From HGM12998 sp900756495 (lineage in GTDB: Bacteria; Bacillota; Clostridia; Oscillospirales; Oscillospiraceae), in assembly GCA_958477305.1 (NCBI GenBank), contig CAUEFI010000006.1, positions 62,001-126,000 of the forward strand: a DNA stretch of 64,000 nt, read 5' to 3'. Below, piece by piece: positions 26,428-35,621 of this stretch. The notes beneath the pieces were generated by a model. That model did not search any database. It was not told the origin of the DNA and saw only the letters and a program-made list of their open reading frames with translations. Both the position numbers and the translations under genes were made by a program. Numbering within the stretch: position 1 is the first letter of the stretch; each line of letters opens with the position of its first letter.

Positions 26428-28017
26428 ATGCAGATCACACTGAAGCTCATCTTGGACGAACTCGGTTATGAATACGAGAGCTATGCCGACGGACACGCCA
26501 ACCCTACCTTTGAATGCGTAGAACTGCTGGCCGCTCACGGCTCGGATCTGTCCGGGCAAAAGCTTCTCGTCTGTTCCCTTTCGGAGGCGCTGTCCGTGGA
26601 GAATCGAAACCAGGCGCTTCACTTTCTCTGCATTCGCGACAGAATGGTGGACGCCCTGGAGACGCCCGAATCCATGCGTGGGATCGTGGTCCTCAAGCGG
26701 AATCTGGAGCTCAGGGAGCTATTTAACGAGGTACAGCGTATCTTTGTGCGCATCAGCAACTGGATTATCGACATGCAGCGTTCCGTGGTGGAAAACGAGG
26801 GGATGCAGGCTCTGATTACCATGAGCGAACCCATCATTGGCAATCATATCGCAGTGATGGATCCCACTTTTAAGCTTCTGGCATATACCAGAAATGTGAA
26901 GACCGACGATCCCGTGACCAATGCGCTGGTCGATCACGGTTACCACCCGGAGGGCACTGTGGAGCGTTTTAAACTCTACAGGCGGTTTGAGCAATATGAA
27001 AAGGCGGACGGTATTATTGTGAGCAACGACCACATCACCTCCGACTATACCGTAGTAAAAAAAGTCTTTCGCTATCGGGACAGCTATTCGGTGCTCGTGG
27101 CGATGGTCTGCTGCGTCCGGTCCCTGTCTGACGGTCTTTTGGATCTCTTCAAGCTGTTGATGAACAACCTGAAGGTATATGTGGATCGGGACTACCCCCC
27201 TGAGGGCGAGTGTGGGCCGGTAAAAACGCTGATCTGTGATATTCTGGAAGAGAAGATCCTCAGCGAGGATGAGGCTCGCAACCGCGCCTCCTATGCCGGA
27301 CTTGCTTTCCAGTCCAACTATGATCTCTTTCTGATTACCTTTGACGATGTGCTGAACATCCCGCTCAGCCGCCTGACCCGTGAGTTGTCCGCCCTGATTC
27401 ACGCCTCCAATGTGCTCTCCTACCAGAGGGAGATTCTAATCCTCAACCGTTACGAGGGTTCCCGTGTCCCTGACCGGGAAGAACGCCTGGCCTGTGTAGA
27501 GGATGTTCTGGCCGGCCTTGCTGCACACTGCGGCGTCAGCACCCGTTTTGCCACGCTCCAAGAGCTGCCTGCCGCTTACAAACAGGCCTCCTCGTCAATC
27601 CGTATGGGACTGCGTCTGCGGAATCGGGCGACTGTTTATACGGAGATACCTGATTATTCCAACCGGTTTTACTTTGAGGACTATGCCCTCTTCAGCCTTC
27701 TTTCTCTCTATCTCTCCCACGCGCAAGATGGATTTCTGAACACCTTTACCCACCGCTCCCTTCAGACCCTGGCCGAATATGAGAAGCGGCACAACATCTC
27801 CTGTCTCCGTATCCTTCATACCTATCTCCAGTGTGAACGCCGGGCCACCGAGACCTGTTCCAGACTTCACATGCACCGCAACACAGTGCTCTATCACATC
27901 AGTCGAATCGAGGAGATCTTGGGCATCTCACTGGACGATCCGGAGATCCGCCTCAAATTGATGCTGGGCTTTAAGTGCCGGGAGTTGGGGGAGAGCCAGG
28001 AGAGTCCGGATGAGTAA
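26428..28017 (+). CDS. PucR/CdaR-type transcriptional regulator
   Basis: The 529-residue protein has an N-terminal PucR-like sensory region, a central GGDEF-like regulatory domain and the C-terminal helix-turn-helix of the PucR/CdaR family (about residues 465-525: YLQCERRATETCSRLHMHRN, then TVLYHISRIEEILGISL). Such regulators usually respond to small metabolites and act on adjacent genes. The ATG at 26428 follows CGGGGAGG with 7-base spacing. It is divergent from the fucose-isomerase-like/sufS/sufE operon, the obvious candidate target. The ligand is unknown. Confidence 0.88.
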   Translation: MQITLKLILDELGYEYESYADGHANPTFECVELLAAHGSDLSGQKLLVCSLSEALSVENRNQALHFLCIRDRMVDALETPESMRGIVVLKRNLELRELFNEVQRIFVRISNWIIDMQRSVVENEGMQALITMSEPIIGNHIAVMDPTFKLLAYTRNVKTDDPVTNALVDHGYHPEGTVERFKLYRRFEQYEKADGIIVSNDHITSDYTVVKKVFRYRDSYSVLVAMVCCVRSLSDGLLDLFKLLMNNLKVYVDRDYPPEGECGPVKTLICDILEEKILSEDEARNRASYAGLAFQSNYDLFLITFDDVLNIPLSRLTRELSALIHASNVLSYQREILILNRYEGSRVPDREERLACVEDVLAGLAAHCGVSTRFATLQELPAAYKQASSSIRMGLRLRNRATVYTEIPDYSNRFYFEDYALFSLLSLYLSHAQDGFLNTFTHRSLQTLAEYEKRHNISCLRILHTYLQCERRATETCSRLHMHRNTVLYHISRIEEILGISLDDPEIRLKLMLGFKCRELGESQESPDE

Positions 28018-28029
28018 GCCGAAACGCAG

Positions 28030-28068
28030 CCGCGCCCCCGAACCAGGATGGTTCGGGGGCGCGGTCTT
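28030..28068 (+). terminator. Terminator between the PucR-like and LtaS-like genes
   Basis: A 15-bp perfect GC-rich stem with loop AGGAT (28030-28064) lies between two convergent genes, followed by a weak TCTTG on the plus strand. It may serve both directions. Confidence 0.7.
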
Positions 28069-28070
28069 GA

Positions 28071-29897
28071 TCAGGGGTCAAAGAACCCCTCTGCCCTGTC
28101 GTTTTTATCAAATACATTGTTGTATTCCACCACCTGGTACTCCCACAGAGCCCGGGCAGCCTCCTCGTCCATGGTGGCGGCGCTCTCATGCCATGTTCCG
28201 TCCGCATCCCGATAGCCCACGCCGTTCACAACGGGCACCTCTGCAGCTATCTCCTTTAAAAAGGACTGATACCCGGTCAGCGGCAGTCCCGCCGCTTCAG
28301 CCAGCATGGTAGAGAGGTAATTGAGAGAAGTCTCCACCCCTTCTGCCTCTGGAATATCGTAGTTGGCCCAAATCAGGAAGGGCACCATCTGCTTTTTCTG
28401 TTCTGTGGCCACGTCCGGCTCTCTTCCCAGGATCCCGCTGTAAAAATTGGTGGCCACCTGAGGCTGGTGATCGCCGAAGAGCAGGATCATCGTCGGCTCC
28501 TCTACCTGTGCGAAATAGCTGATTAAGTACTCCAGCGCCCTATCGCTCTGATACATCAGAGAGAGGTATTGATCCACAGTGCTGAACCGCCCCTCCAGCG
28601 CCCCTGTCAGCCAGGTCGTCCTCTCCAGCCCTGTCCAGGGGACATTGTACGCACTGTGGTTCTGCATGGTTACATTAAATATAAAGAGAGGCTCCCCCGC
28701 CTTCTTCTCTTCATAGACCCGGATTAAATTCTCATAATCCGACTGATCGGTGACATAGCCCCGCATGTACGCTTTGTCCTGAAAGTCATTGAGAAACATC
28801 ATCTCGTCAAACCCGAAGTCGGTGTAGACCGGGATTCGATTCCACCCGGAAGAGTAATACGGGTGCATGGCCACCGTGCGGTAGCCCAGAGCCTCTACTT
28901 GGGAGACCAGAGAAGGGTCATTGTCGGAGACATACATCTGATAGGCCACCGTCCCTGCCGGGAAAAAAGCGGTGGTATTCCCGGTCAGAAACTCATACTC
29001 CGAATTGGCGGTAGTCCCTCCGAACACCGATGAGTAGGCATAGCCTTTGATGGTGTTCTCCGTCAGGGAGCGGTAAAAGGGCATGGCGTCCTGGTTGGTC
29101 TCCACCCCCGGAAGAACCGACAGATCGGAGAAGGACTCACCCATGACAACAATTAGATTTTCCGGTCTGACGCCGGCCGCCGGCGTCTCTCCCGCCGTAT
29201 TCTCACTTGTCAGCGCCTGGACGGTCTCCAGATCATACCCCTCAGGCTTTTCTGCCCGCATATAGCGCAGGCAGACCGAAAAGTTAAGCAGCCATCCGTT
29301 GCCCCGGGTAGTCCACATGGAGGGCTCGATTCCCACCGCAGAGAGAAACCCAGTGCCAAAAAATACCGCTAGGTACACCGCCGTCCCCGCCGCAATCGGA
29401 GTAAAGAGCTTCCAGGACCACTTTTTCCGCTCCTCTCGCGGCAGCAGGCACATGCCGAAAATACAGGCGGCCATGACAACGGTACAGAGGATCTGCGTCT
29501 CATCCGGTGTGTAGTCGTAGTTGGCGGCCACATTGGCTGCGGTCTTAAGAGTCAGGAAGTCACCGGGGAACAGGGTACGGCCCCGAAAGGCAATGACATA
29601 GTGATTGGCCATACCCCACCCCCAGGCAAAGCCCAGAGACCACTTGGCAGCTCCCGTGATCCGTCCGCGGAGAAAGGAGAAAAAAAACTCCCCCAGGTAG
29701 TACCACACCAAATTCAGTGCAACCTGGAGCGGTGTAAAGCTGCTGATGGGATTGTTGTAGTTCAGTACCTCCACGATACTGAAAGATATCAGAGGGGTCA
29801 CCAGAAAAATCAGTCGGGATATCCAAAAAAATTGCCGCTCACTCAGCGGAAGTTTGGGAAGCAGGGTTCGCCTCCGGCGTATGGTTGTCTGCTGCAT
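28071..29897 (-). CDS. LTA synthase family (sulfatase-fold) membrane phosphotransferase
   Basis: Five hydrophobic segments in the first 220 residues precede an extracytoplasmic sulfatase-fold domain. Expected metal/nucleophile sites are visible: VVMGESFSDL (Glu), GGTTANSEYEFLTG (nucleophile Thr), MQNHSAYN and LFGDHQPQ. The family polymerises glycerol-phosphate or transfers phosphoglycerol from phosphatidylglycerol to surface glycans. The 608-residue length is in range. The ATG follows GGAGAACC. Whether it makes lipoteichoic acid or decorates another polymer cannot be told. Confidence 0.88.
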   Translation of the reverse strand: MQQTTIRRRRTLLPKLPLSERQFFWISRLIFLVTPLISFSIVEVLNYNNPISSFTPLQVALNLVWYYLGEFFFSFLRGRITGAAKWSLGFAWGWGMANHYVIAFRGRTLFPGDFLTLKTAANVAANYDYTPDETQILCTVVMAACIFGMCLLPREERKKWSWKLFTPIAAGTAVYLAVFFGTGFLSAVGIEPSMWTTRGNGWLLNFSVCLRYMRAEKPEGYDLETVQALTSENTAGETPAAGVRPENLIVVMGESFSDLSVLPGVETNQDAMPFYRSLTENTIKGYAYSSVFGGTTANSEYEFLTGNTTAFFPAGTVAYQMYVSDNDPSLVSQVEALGYRTVAMHPYYSSGWNRIPVYTDFGFDEMMFLNDFQDKAYMRGYVTDQSDYENLIRVYEEKKAGEPLFIFNVTMQNHSAYNVPWTGLERTTWLTGALEGRFSTVDQYLSLMYQSDRALEYLISYFAQVEEPTMILLFGDHQPQVATNFYSGILGREPDVATEQKKQMVPFLIWANYDIPEAEGVETSLNYLSTMLAEAAGLPLTGYQSFLKEIAAEVPVVNGVGYRDADGTWHESAATMDEEAARALWEYQVVEYNNVFDKNDRAEGFFDP

Positions 29898-29941
29898 GCC
29901 AGGTTCTCCATTTTTACAATCTCTTTACGATCACTGACCGC

Positions 29942-29971
29942 ATCATAGCACAAAACCTCCCGGAAAGGCAA
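29942..29971 (-). promoter_or_regulatory. Candidate promoter of the LtaS-like gene
   Basis: TTGCCT (29971-29966), an 18-base spacer and TATGAT (29947-29942), minus strand. The -35 box lies inside the terminator hairpin of the upstream gene. Confidence 0.5.
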
Positions 29972-29989
29972 TCGCTTTCCGGGAGGTTT
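29951..29989 (-). terminator. Terminator of the WG-repeat/SLH gene
   Basis: A 15-bp perfect stem (arms 29953-29967 and 29975-29989) with loop of 7, followed on the minus strand by TTTTG, 136 bases after the stop at 30125. The intervening 30.0-30.1 kb holds no supported gene. Confidence 0.8.
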
Positions 29990-30124
29990 AAAAAAATCTT
30001 CATGTTTCCTTTTTCATTCGATAATCGCAGATCGTATGTTCGCCCTTCCGGCCGAACATAGCATTTTGTCCTGCCATCTCCTGCCGTCTGGCGCAAGCGG
30101 CCTCACTTAACTCTGGGACACGAT

Positions 30125-31903
30125 TCAGGCGACGGCTCCCTCATATTCAGCCGCCCGCAGAATCAACAGTACCGCCTGTTCCACTGTGGTGTTCGCTTGG
30201 GGTATCAAGTTCCCGTCCGAACCCTGCAGAATCCCCATCTCTACCAGGTCAGTCATTGGCTGTACCGCCCATTCGGAGATTGTCCCGCTATCGGCATAGG
30301 CCGAGAGATCAGCCGATGGCACCGGAACCGGGATCCGCTCCTGCTTCGCAGCAGCGATGTATTCCATCGCCCGGCAGAGCATGACGGCCAACTGCTCCCG
30401 GGTAATCAACTGATTGGGTGCAAAGGAGCTTCCATCCCCTACTCCGTTGACAATTCCGGCCTGTGCCGCTTTCCGAACCCAAATATCATCGGTATCGGCA
30501 AAACACCCCTCGTCCGCCGCCAATTCTGTCTCGGTGACCTGCTCCACCAGGTTTGCAGCCAGCTCGGCAAACTGGAGCCGGGTAATGCTGTAAATCATGT
30601 AACTTCCAGTCCGCTCGGTTACCAGCCCGGCCGCCCGGGCCTCGTCCACCTTATTGACGGCCCACTCGCTGACCGTGTCAGATTGGAGCGGATTTTTCAG
30701 CAGGCCATCCAACCCATCCAAGCTCACAATGGCATACCCGTTCTGAAAGTTCCATACCTGATCAAAGGCGCAGGGAACCACTAGGACTCCGTTCTCATCC
30801 ACAAAGCCGTAACGCATAGTGCCGCCCTCGCGTTTCCCCACAATGGAAAGGCCCTCATGCAAATCCGCCCAGAACACATCGTAGCCAGAACTCCAGGACG
30901 GTTTTTCCTCTTCGGATGTATCTCGCCATCCAGCCGCGGACTCCAGTTCTTCCATTGCAGGCTGTATATAGTCACCCCCATGGAACATCACAGTAATAGC
31001 ATATTCACAGGGAATTCTTACCTCGCCTTCTTCGGAAAAGAGTCCGCAGTTGACGCCGTCAAAGACAAGGAATCCCCCGTCCACTGGCCAAATTTTTGTG
31101 TATTCAGTAGGAATGATCAGCTTACCGCTACGGTCAATGGCACCCCACCGCATAAAATCTGGCTCACCATAGACATACCTGTCCTCTGGATCTAGCACCG
31201 CGGCCCCACCGGCTCCAAAATCCCCAATAAATGGGTACGTTCCAAAGGGTACAATGAACACCCCGCCCTGATCTGTCACGGCATAGGCCCCGTCCTTTTT
31301 TATCACCAACCGGGAACCATCAGGCGAACGGCTGACCACCTCGCCGTACTCTTCCGAATCAGGAACAGAAAAATCTCCATATTGATCGAGCACTCCCTGC
31401 CGTCCATCCTTGACAGCCAAGGTATAGCCATTGCTGTACTCCCAAAAAGGAGTAATAGCCTCGTAGATAAAGGGAATGACCTCCCTGCCTTGGGTGTCTA
31501 CCGCGCCATAGAGACCGCTCTTTTCCTTTCGGGCCACCATAGGCCAGCCGCGGGAAATGGGGGTAAGTTCAGCATATTCCAGTGGAATCATGATTTCTCC
31601 TTTCCCATTGGCAGCACCGTACATACCGTCCTTCTGCAGGCTCACCAGACCATCCGGAGAAAAGGATACCGCGTCGTAAACACAGGGCAGCACCTCCCGG
31701 CCAGAGGTATCGATGAGCCCTACACCGCCGGCTTTTCGGGCCACAAGCAATCCGGAGGCATTTATATCAGGAATCAATTCGCACCCGTCCATCCAAACAA
31801 TGGAGAGATTTGCCAAGCTATCAGCTCCCTCTCCGGTTGCGAGGGCGGGGGGCACGCTGACAAGCAGAGCGGCGCATAACAACATGCTCAGCAGCTTTTT
31901 CAC
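30125..31903 (-). CDS. Secreted WG-repeat protein with C-terminal SLH domains
   Basis: A signal peptide (KKLLSMLLCAALLVSVPPAL, cleavage after ALA about residue 22) is followed by repeated WG-type units, for example GLIDTSGREVLPCVYDAV, YGAVDTQGREVIPFIYEAI and WGAIDRSGKLIIPTEY (about 50-400), and by SLH repeats (about 405-590, including GIVNGVGDGSSFAPNQLITR). It should be displayed on the cell wall; WG repeats are likely protein- or glycan-binding. The start is a GTG at 31903 with AGGAGCGAGG upstream. It begins 22 bases after the ABC ATPase gene and may share its transcript. The function is unknown. Confidence 0.85.
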   Translation of the reverse strand: MKKLLSMLLCAALLVSVPPALATGEGADSLANLSIVWMDGCELIPDINASGLLVARKAGGVGLIDTSGREVLPCVYDAVSFSPDGLVSLQKDGMYGAANGKGEIMIPLEYAELTPISRGWPMVARKEKSGLYGAVDTQGREVIPFIYEAITPFWEYSNGYTLAVKDGRQGVLDQYGDFSVPDSEEYGEVVSRSPDGSRLVIKKDGAYAVTDQGGVFIVPFGTYPFIGDFGAGGAAVLDPEDRYVYGEPDFMRWGAIDRSGKLIIPTEYTKIWPVDGGFLVFDGVNCGLFSEEGEVRIPCEYAITVMFHGGDYIQPAMEELESAAGWRDTSEEEKPSWSSGYDVFWADLHEGLSIVGKREGGTMRYGFVDENGVLVVPCAFDQVWNFQNGYAIVSLDGLDGLLKNPLQSDTVSEWAVNKVDEARAAGLVTERTGSYMIYSITRLQFAELAANLVEQVTETELAADEGCFADTDDIWVRKAAQAGIVNGVGDGSSFAPNQLITREQLAVMLCRAMEYIAAAKQERIPVPVPSADLSAYADSGTISEWAVQPMTDLVEMGILQGSDGNLIPQANTTVEQAVLLILRAAEYEGAVA

Positions 31904-31925
31904 CAGACCTCGCTCCTTTCTCTCG

Positions 31926-32504
31926 CTATTTTACCACAGCCAGCGGCGGCCCGTCCAGCTTGACCACGCGGTCGCACCTCTCCACCACCGCGCTCTCATG
32001 ACTGGAGAGGACGACCGGGATTTCCAGTTCTCTGATCCGGTCCATAATCCGGCCCATACATGCCTCGTCCACACCGGTAAAAGGCTCGTCCAATAGAAAA
32101 AGATCCCCGCCGCAGGCCAAAGTACGGGCCAGGGCCAGCCGCCGTCCCATACCGCCGGAGAGGGCGGCGGGATAGGCGCGGCCCTCCCCCTCCAGCTCGA
32201 CCAGGTCCAGCCATCTCCCCGCCTCCCTCCGCCGCTCCCTGGGGAGGACATCGGCAATATGCTGCTCACAGGTACGCCACGGGAAGAGACGGCTCTCCTG
32301 AAACAGAATGACAGGCTCCGCCGTGCCTGTCACCCGCCCCTCCTCCGGCCTCAGGAGCCCGGCCATCACCCGCAGCAGCGTCGTCTTCCCGCAGCCGGAG
32401 GGACCGGAAAACGCGGTAACTCCCACTTCGGGAATCTGGAGGGAAAACTGATCCAGCACCAGCTTTTTTTCATAACGCAAAGTAATATTTTCGACACTTA
32501 TCAC
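31926..32504 (-). CDS. ABC transporter ATP-binding protein (SsuB/TauB-like)
   Basis: A short 192-residue ATPase with Walker A GPSGCGKTT (about 37-45), Q-loop FQESRLFPWRT, signature LSGGMGRR, Walker B LFLLDEP and the switch His in VVLSSHES. It resembles the nitrate/sulfonate/taurine ATPases but is shorter than their usual 240-260 residues, ending soon after the H-loop. The GTG start overlaps the permease stop as GTGA. The substrate cannot be assigned. Confidence 0.88.
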   Translation of the reverse strand: MISVENITLRYEKKLVLDQFSLQIPEVGVTAFSGPSGCGKTTLLRVMAGLLRPEEGRVTGTAEPVILFQESRLFPWRTCEQHIADVLPRERRREAGRWLDLVELEGEGRAYPAALSGGMGRRLALARTLACGGDLFLLDEPFTGVDEACMGRIMDRIRELEIPVVLSSHESAVVERCDRVVKLDGPPLAVVK

Positions 32505-33295
32505 GCCTTTGCCCTCCCCCCTATCCGCCGAAAAAGGGCCCCCAGGGCGCTCTCCAGTAAAAAACTGAGGACAATCACCACAATCGTCCAGGCAAACAAA
32601 TCCGGGGTCTCCAGCGTGATCTTGGCCCCGTACAGGCGAGAGCCAATGGCCATGCGGGGCTGGCACAACACCTCGGCCGCCACTCCGGCCTTCCACGCCA
32701 GGCCCAATCCGGTGCTGCATCCGCTTGTAAAATAGGGCAGCACTTCCGGGATATATACCAACCGCACCGTCTTCCCCTTCGTAAAGCGGTAAGCCTTTGC
32801 AGCCTCCAGCAACAGCGGGTTGGTCTCTCCAATCCCCCTGCTCACGTTGCCCCATAAGACCGGGATGACCATCAGCGCTGAGACAATGGCGGGCACTTGA
32901 CCCGTGGGCGCCCACAGCAGTATCAGTACAATAAAGGAAGCGACCGGAGTGGCCCGCACGACCTTAATGGCTGGGGTCAAAAGGTACGCCGCCCAAACTG
33001 AGACGGCGGCTAAGACGGCACAGAGCGTTCCCAACAGGGCACCGGCTGCGAATCCGCCAAAAATGCGAACCAAGCTCGCTGCGGCATCTTGCCAGAATCC
33101 CGCTGTAACGGCCAGTCGAAGGAGGGCGCGCAGTACCGTCACAGGGCCCGGCAGCAGCAGTTCGCTGTTGCGCTCAAGGGCCATATCTACAAAAAAAGCC
33201 GCAAGCTGCCATACCCCCAGCCAAAAGGCCAGGGGTATGACAACGCGGCGTAATATTGATCCAGACTTTTTACGGAATGTAGTAGAAGGCATCAT
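32501..33295 (-). CDS. ABC transporter permease (SsuC/TauC-like)
   Basis: The 264-residue protein has about six membrane helices and the EAA-type loop LLLEAAKAYRFTKGKTVRLVYIP that contacts the ATPase. The ATG at 33295 follows GGAGGAG and overlaps the end of the substrate-binding protein gene by 26 bases. Its place between the lipoprotein and ATPase genes defines a three-part importer. Confidence 0.88.
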   Translation of the reverse strand: MMPSTTFRKKSGSILRRVVIPLAFWLGVWQLAAFFVDMALERNSELLLPGPVTVLRALLRLAVTAGFWQDAAASLVRIFGGFAAGALLGTLCAVLAAVSVWAAYLLTPAIKVVRATPVASFIVLILLWAPTGQVPAIVSALMVIPVLWGNVSRGIGETNPLLLEAAKAYRFTKGKTVRLVYIPEVLPYFTSGCSTGLGLAWKAGVAAEVLCQPRMAIGSRLYGAKITLETPDLFAWTIVVIVLSFLLESALGALFRRIGGRAKA

Positions 33296-34343
33296 CGGGG
33301 ATGGCTCCTCCAATCGAGGTGGGGTCAGCCGCGAAGAGAATTTCATAGTAGTCCTGAATCTCCCTCATGTCGGCGCCGGTGATGCAGACCAGATTGGCCT
33401 GTGGTATAGCCGCTTTGGCTATGGCGGCCTTGGGCGTAATTTCGTACTGGGCAATCAGCTCGGCAGCTTCATCCACATTGTCATTGACGTACTCGATGGA
33501 GGCAGCGTACTCAGCCAGAATGGCATCCGCCAAGTCGCGGTTCTCCTCTACCCACTCGGTGCGGGCAATCAGACAGCCCATGGTAAAGGTACCGGGAGCG
33601 CCGGCCTCGGTCCAGGCATCATTCAGATCCACGGCATCCCGCACGTCCTGATTCTGCATCATAACGCTGGTCGCCGCGGGAACAGGGAGCATCGCCAACT
33701 CGGCCTCGCCGGAGACCATCAGCGCAGTAATCTCATCGCTGGTTCTCCACTCAATGGTAATATCTTCTCCAGGCGTAATCCCATTCTGCTCCAGCAGATA
33801 GTTGAGGACATATTCGGTGTTGGAACCTTTATTGGGCGCATAGAGAGTCTTGCCTGCCAGGTCGGCCAGAGAATTTACCGTATCGCCGTTCTCAAGAATA
33901 TGAAGCACTCCCAGCGTATTCAGTGCCAGTAACTTCACCCCGCCCTCTGTCTTCTGATACAGGGTGGATGCCAGGTTGGTGGGAACCGCAGCAATATCCA
34001 ACTCCCCCTTAATCACAAGAGGCACAATGTCGTTGGCGGGATCAGATCCCAGCGTCACCTGATAATCGGCCGCAGTTACTCCAGCGTCGTTATCAGCCAG
34101 GAGCTTTGCCGCTCCCATACCAGTGGGGCCCTTCAGCAGCCCCAGATTTACTGTGGGCCGATCATCAGTAGGGGTCTCTTCCGGGACGGTCCCCGGGGTG
34201 GGCTCGGGGCTTGGGGTGGCCGTCACCTCCGGTTCAGGAGACGGGGTAGGCTCGGCCGCTGGCTTGGAGGTGCAGCCTGCAATCAGGGCCAATACCAGCG
34301 CAAGGCTCATCGCCAGCGCCATTGCGTTTTTTACTGCTCTCAT
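33270..34343 (-). CDS. ABC transporter substrate-binding lipoprotein (NMT1/SsuA-like)
   Basis: A lipoprotein signal with lipobox LIAGC (Cys24) is followed by a Pro/Glu/Thr-rich tether (about 27-62) and a periplasmic-binding-protein fold of the NMT1/SsuA type (LGLLKGPTGMGAAKLL, LDIAAVPTNLASTLY, TLYAPNKGSNTEYVLNYLL). The 357-residue product should capture the substrate outside the membrane. Candidates in this family include sulfonates, nitrate and thiamine precursors; nothing in the sequence decides. It lies 36 bases after a Crp-like regulator gene. Confidence 0.88.
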   Translation of the reverse strand: MRAVKNAMALAMSLALVLALIAGCTSKPAAEPTPSPEPEVTATPSPEPTPGTVPEETPTDDRPTVNLGLLKGPTGMGAAKLLADNDAGVTAADYQVTLGSDPANDIVPLVIKGELDIAAVPTNLASTLYQKTEGGVKLLALNTLGVLHILENGDTVNSLADLAGKTLYAPNKGSNTEYVLNYLLEQNGITPGEDITIEWRTSDEITALMVSGEAELAMLPVPAATSVMMQNQDVRDAVDLNDAWTEAGAPGTFTMGCLIARTEWVEENRDLADAILAEYAASIEYVNDNVDEAAELIAQYEITPKAAIAKAAIPQANLVCITGADMREIQDYYEILFAADPTSIGGAIPDDAFYYIP

Positions 34344-34379
34344 ATACTATCATCCTTTCCATTCCTGCAGGGAGCGCGC

Positions 34380-35048
34380 CTATGACAGCTGCTCCAGAGC
34401 TTTCAGATTTACAATCCATATGGTCCTGCCCCGCTTCACTGCTGCCCCCGCCTCCTCCAGCGCATCAAAAGCGCGGTAGAGGGAAGCCCTGCTGATGTGA
34501 AGCCGTTTGGCGAGGTCGCTGACCGGACAAGGCAAATCTATTCGGTTCTCCTCAGACTTTCCAAGCAGGTATTGCGCTAGTTTTTGTTCGGCGCTGCCGG
34601 CAATCAGGCCTTCGATCTTTCCGTTGAGGAAGCGGATCCGGCCCGAGAGGTAAGCGATATAATTGAGCGCCGCCGCAGGGCATCCGGCCAGGAACTCCTC
34701 TATCAATTCCTGGGCAAAAAAGAGAATGTCGCAGTCGCTCCGGGCCGTAAGCGTCGTGACATAATCATCCCGGGAATTAAACAGGGCGGCCGCACCAAAC
34801 AGCTCTCCCTGTTCCAGGATACTGACAATCAGCTCTCTTTTACTGACCATTACCTGGCCTGACAGCAGCAGCCCCAGACAGCGGCGGAATGCCTGGGGAT
34901 CATAGATCACGGTTCCCCGTGAGATGTGGGCTCGGACACAGCGATCATCTGAAAGCCGCCTGTTCAGCTCTTCCGGCGGAATTCCCCGAAACAAGAAACT
35001 CTCCGCCGCCAATTCCCTCTCAGCGTCGTTCAGAACATCTAAACGCAT
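34380..35048 (-). CDS. Crp/Fnr family transcriptional regulator
   Basis: The 222-residue protein has an N-terminal cyclic-nucleotide-binding-like beta-roll (about 20-120: FLFRGIPPEELNRRL, GLLLSGQVMVSKR, GELFGAAALF) and a C-terminal winged helix with DLAKRLHISRASLYRAFDAL (about 175-195). No N-terminal Cys cluster of Fnr type is visible. As first gene of the ABC importer operon it probably controls that operon. The effector is not evident. Confidence 0.9.
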   Translation of the reverse strand: MRLDVLNDAERELAAESFLFRGIPPEELNRRLSDDRCVRAHISRGTVIYDPQAFRRCLGLLLSGQVMVSKRELIVSILEQGELFGAAALFNSRDDYVTTLTARSDCDILFFAQELIEEFLAGCPAAALNYIAYLSGRIRFLNGKIEGLIAGSAEQKLAQYLLGKSEENRIDLPCPVSDLAKRLHISRASLYRAFDALEEAGAAVKRGRTIWIVNLKALEQLS

Positions 35049-35084
35049 GGAGCTCTCACCCCGAAGTGTCTCAAATGATACAAA

Positions 35085-35113
35085 ATTATATCTTCCACCC
35101 CCGAAAAAGTCAA
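35085..35113 (-). promoter_or_regulatory. Promoter of the Crp-like/ABC transporter operon
   Basis: On the minus strand TTGACT (35113-35108), 17 bases and TATAAT (35090-35085), 37 bases before the regulator ATG. Confidence 0.85.
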
Positions 35114-35187
35114 GGCCTGTTTCGGGGACGATTTAAGGTGGAACGGCATAGGATAGGACGTAAATATCGAGAACGGAGGTAAAATCG

Positions 35188-35544
35188 ATGGCGAGACGAA
35201 CTTGCCGGAACTGCCGGGACAGGAGCCAAACGCAGGCCCAGGCTCAGGCGGCGGCCATCATTGCCCAGGGCCGTCAGGTTGAGGCAGGGCTGCGGAAGGA
35301 GCAGGCTCGCTCTCAGGTCTCTAATGTCCTGGAGGATGAGGAGCCTATGAACCGTTACATACATCCCATTCCCCTCTCCATCCCCCGCGCCCGCGGGGAC
35401 CGGCCCGAAAACTGCATTCAGGTGCAGGAGTCCCTGGAGCGAGTGCTGGAGTGTATGGCCTGCCAGAATCAGCTTCTGGTGGACATTCTGGGGGCCGTCA
35501 ATGCACTTACCGCAGCCATGCTCAGTTCCCAAAGTCATCCATGA
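35188..35544 (+). CDS. Small hypothetical protein with N-terminal CxxC
   Basis: A 118-residue soluble protein, not recognised. It begins MARRTCRNCRDR (CxxC at 6-9), continues with a Gln/Ala-rich helix and ends with a segment containing CIQVQ, LECMACQN and a hydrophobic LLVDILGAVNALTAAML stretch. A strong AACGGAGG site precedes the ATG and a good terminator follows, so it is a real single-gene transcript. The Cys spacing could bind a metal. A sporulation or envelope role is conceivable but not supported directly. Confidence 0.7.
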   Translation: MARRTCRNCRDRSQTQAQAQAAAIIAQGRQVEAGLRKEQARSQVSNVLEDEEPMNRYIHPIPLSIPRARGDRPENCIQVQESLERVLECMACQNQLLVDILGAVNALTAAMLSSQSHP

Positions 35545-35550
35545 CTGTGC

Positions 35551-35590
35551 GGCGGTCCCTGCTGCCCATCGGCAGGGACCGCCAATTTTC
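35551..35590 (+). terminator. Terminator after the small CxxC protein gene
   Basis: A 12-bp perfect stem (35551-35562 with 35572-35583) is followed by AATTTTCTT. Confidence 0.9.
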
Positions 35591-35621
35591 TTAATTTCAT
35601 ATAAAATTTTGTAACTTTTTC

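Noticed and set aside
34201..34270. Tandem CCT/GGT-like repetitive stretch
   Set aside because: It is the codon repeat of the Pro/Glu/Thr tether of the lipoprotein, not a separate repeat element.
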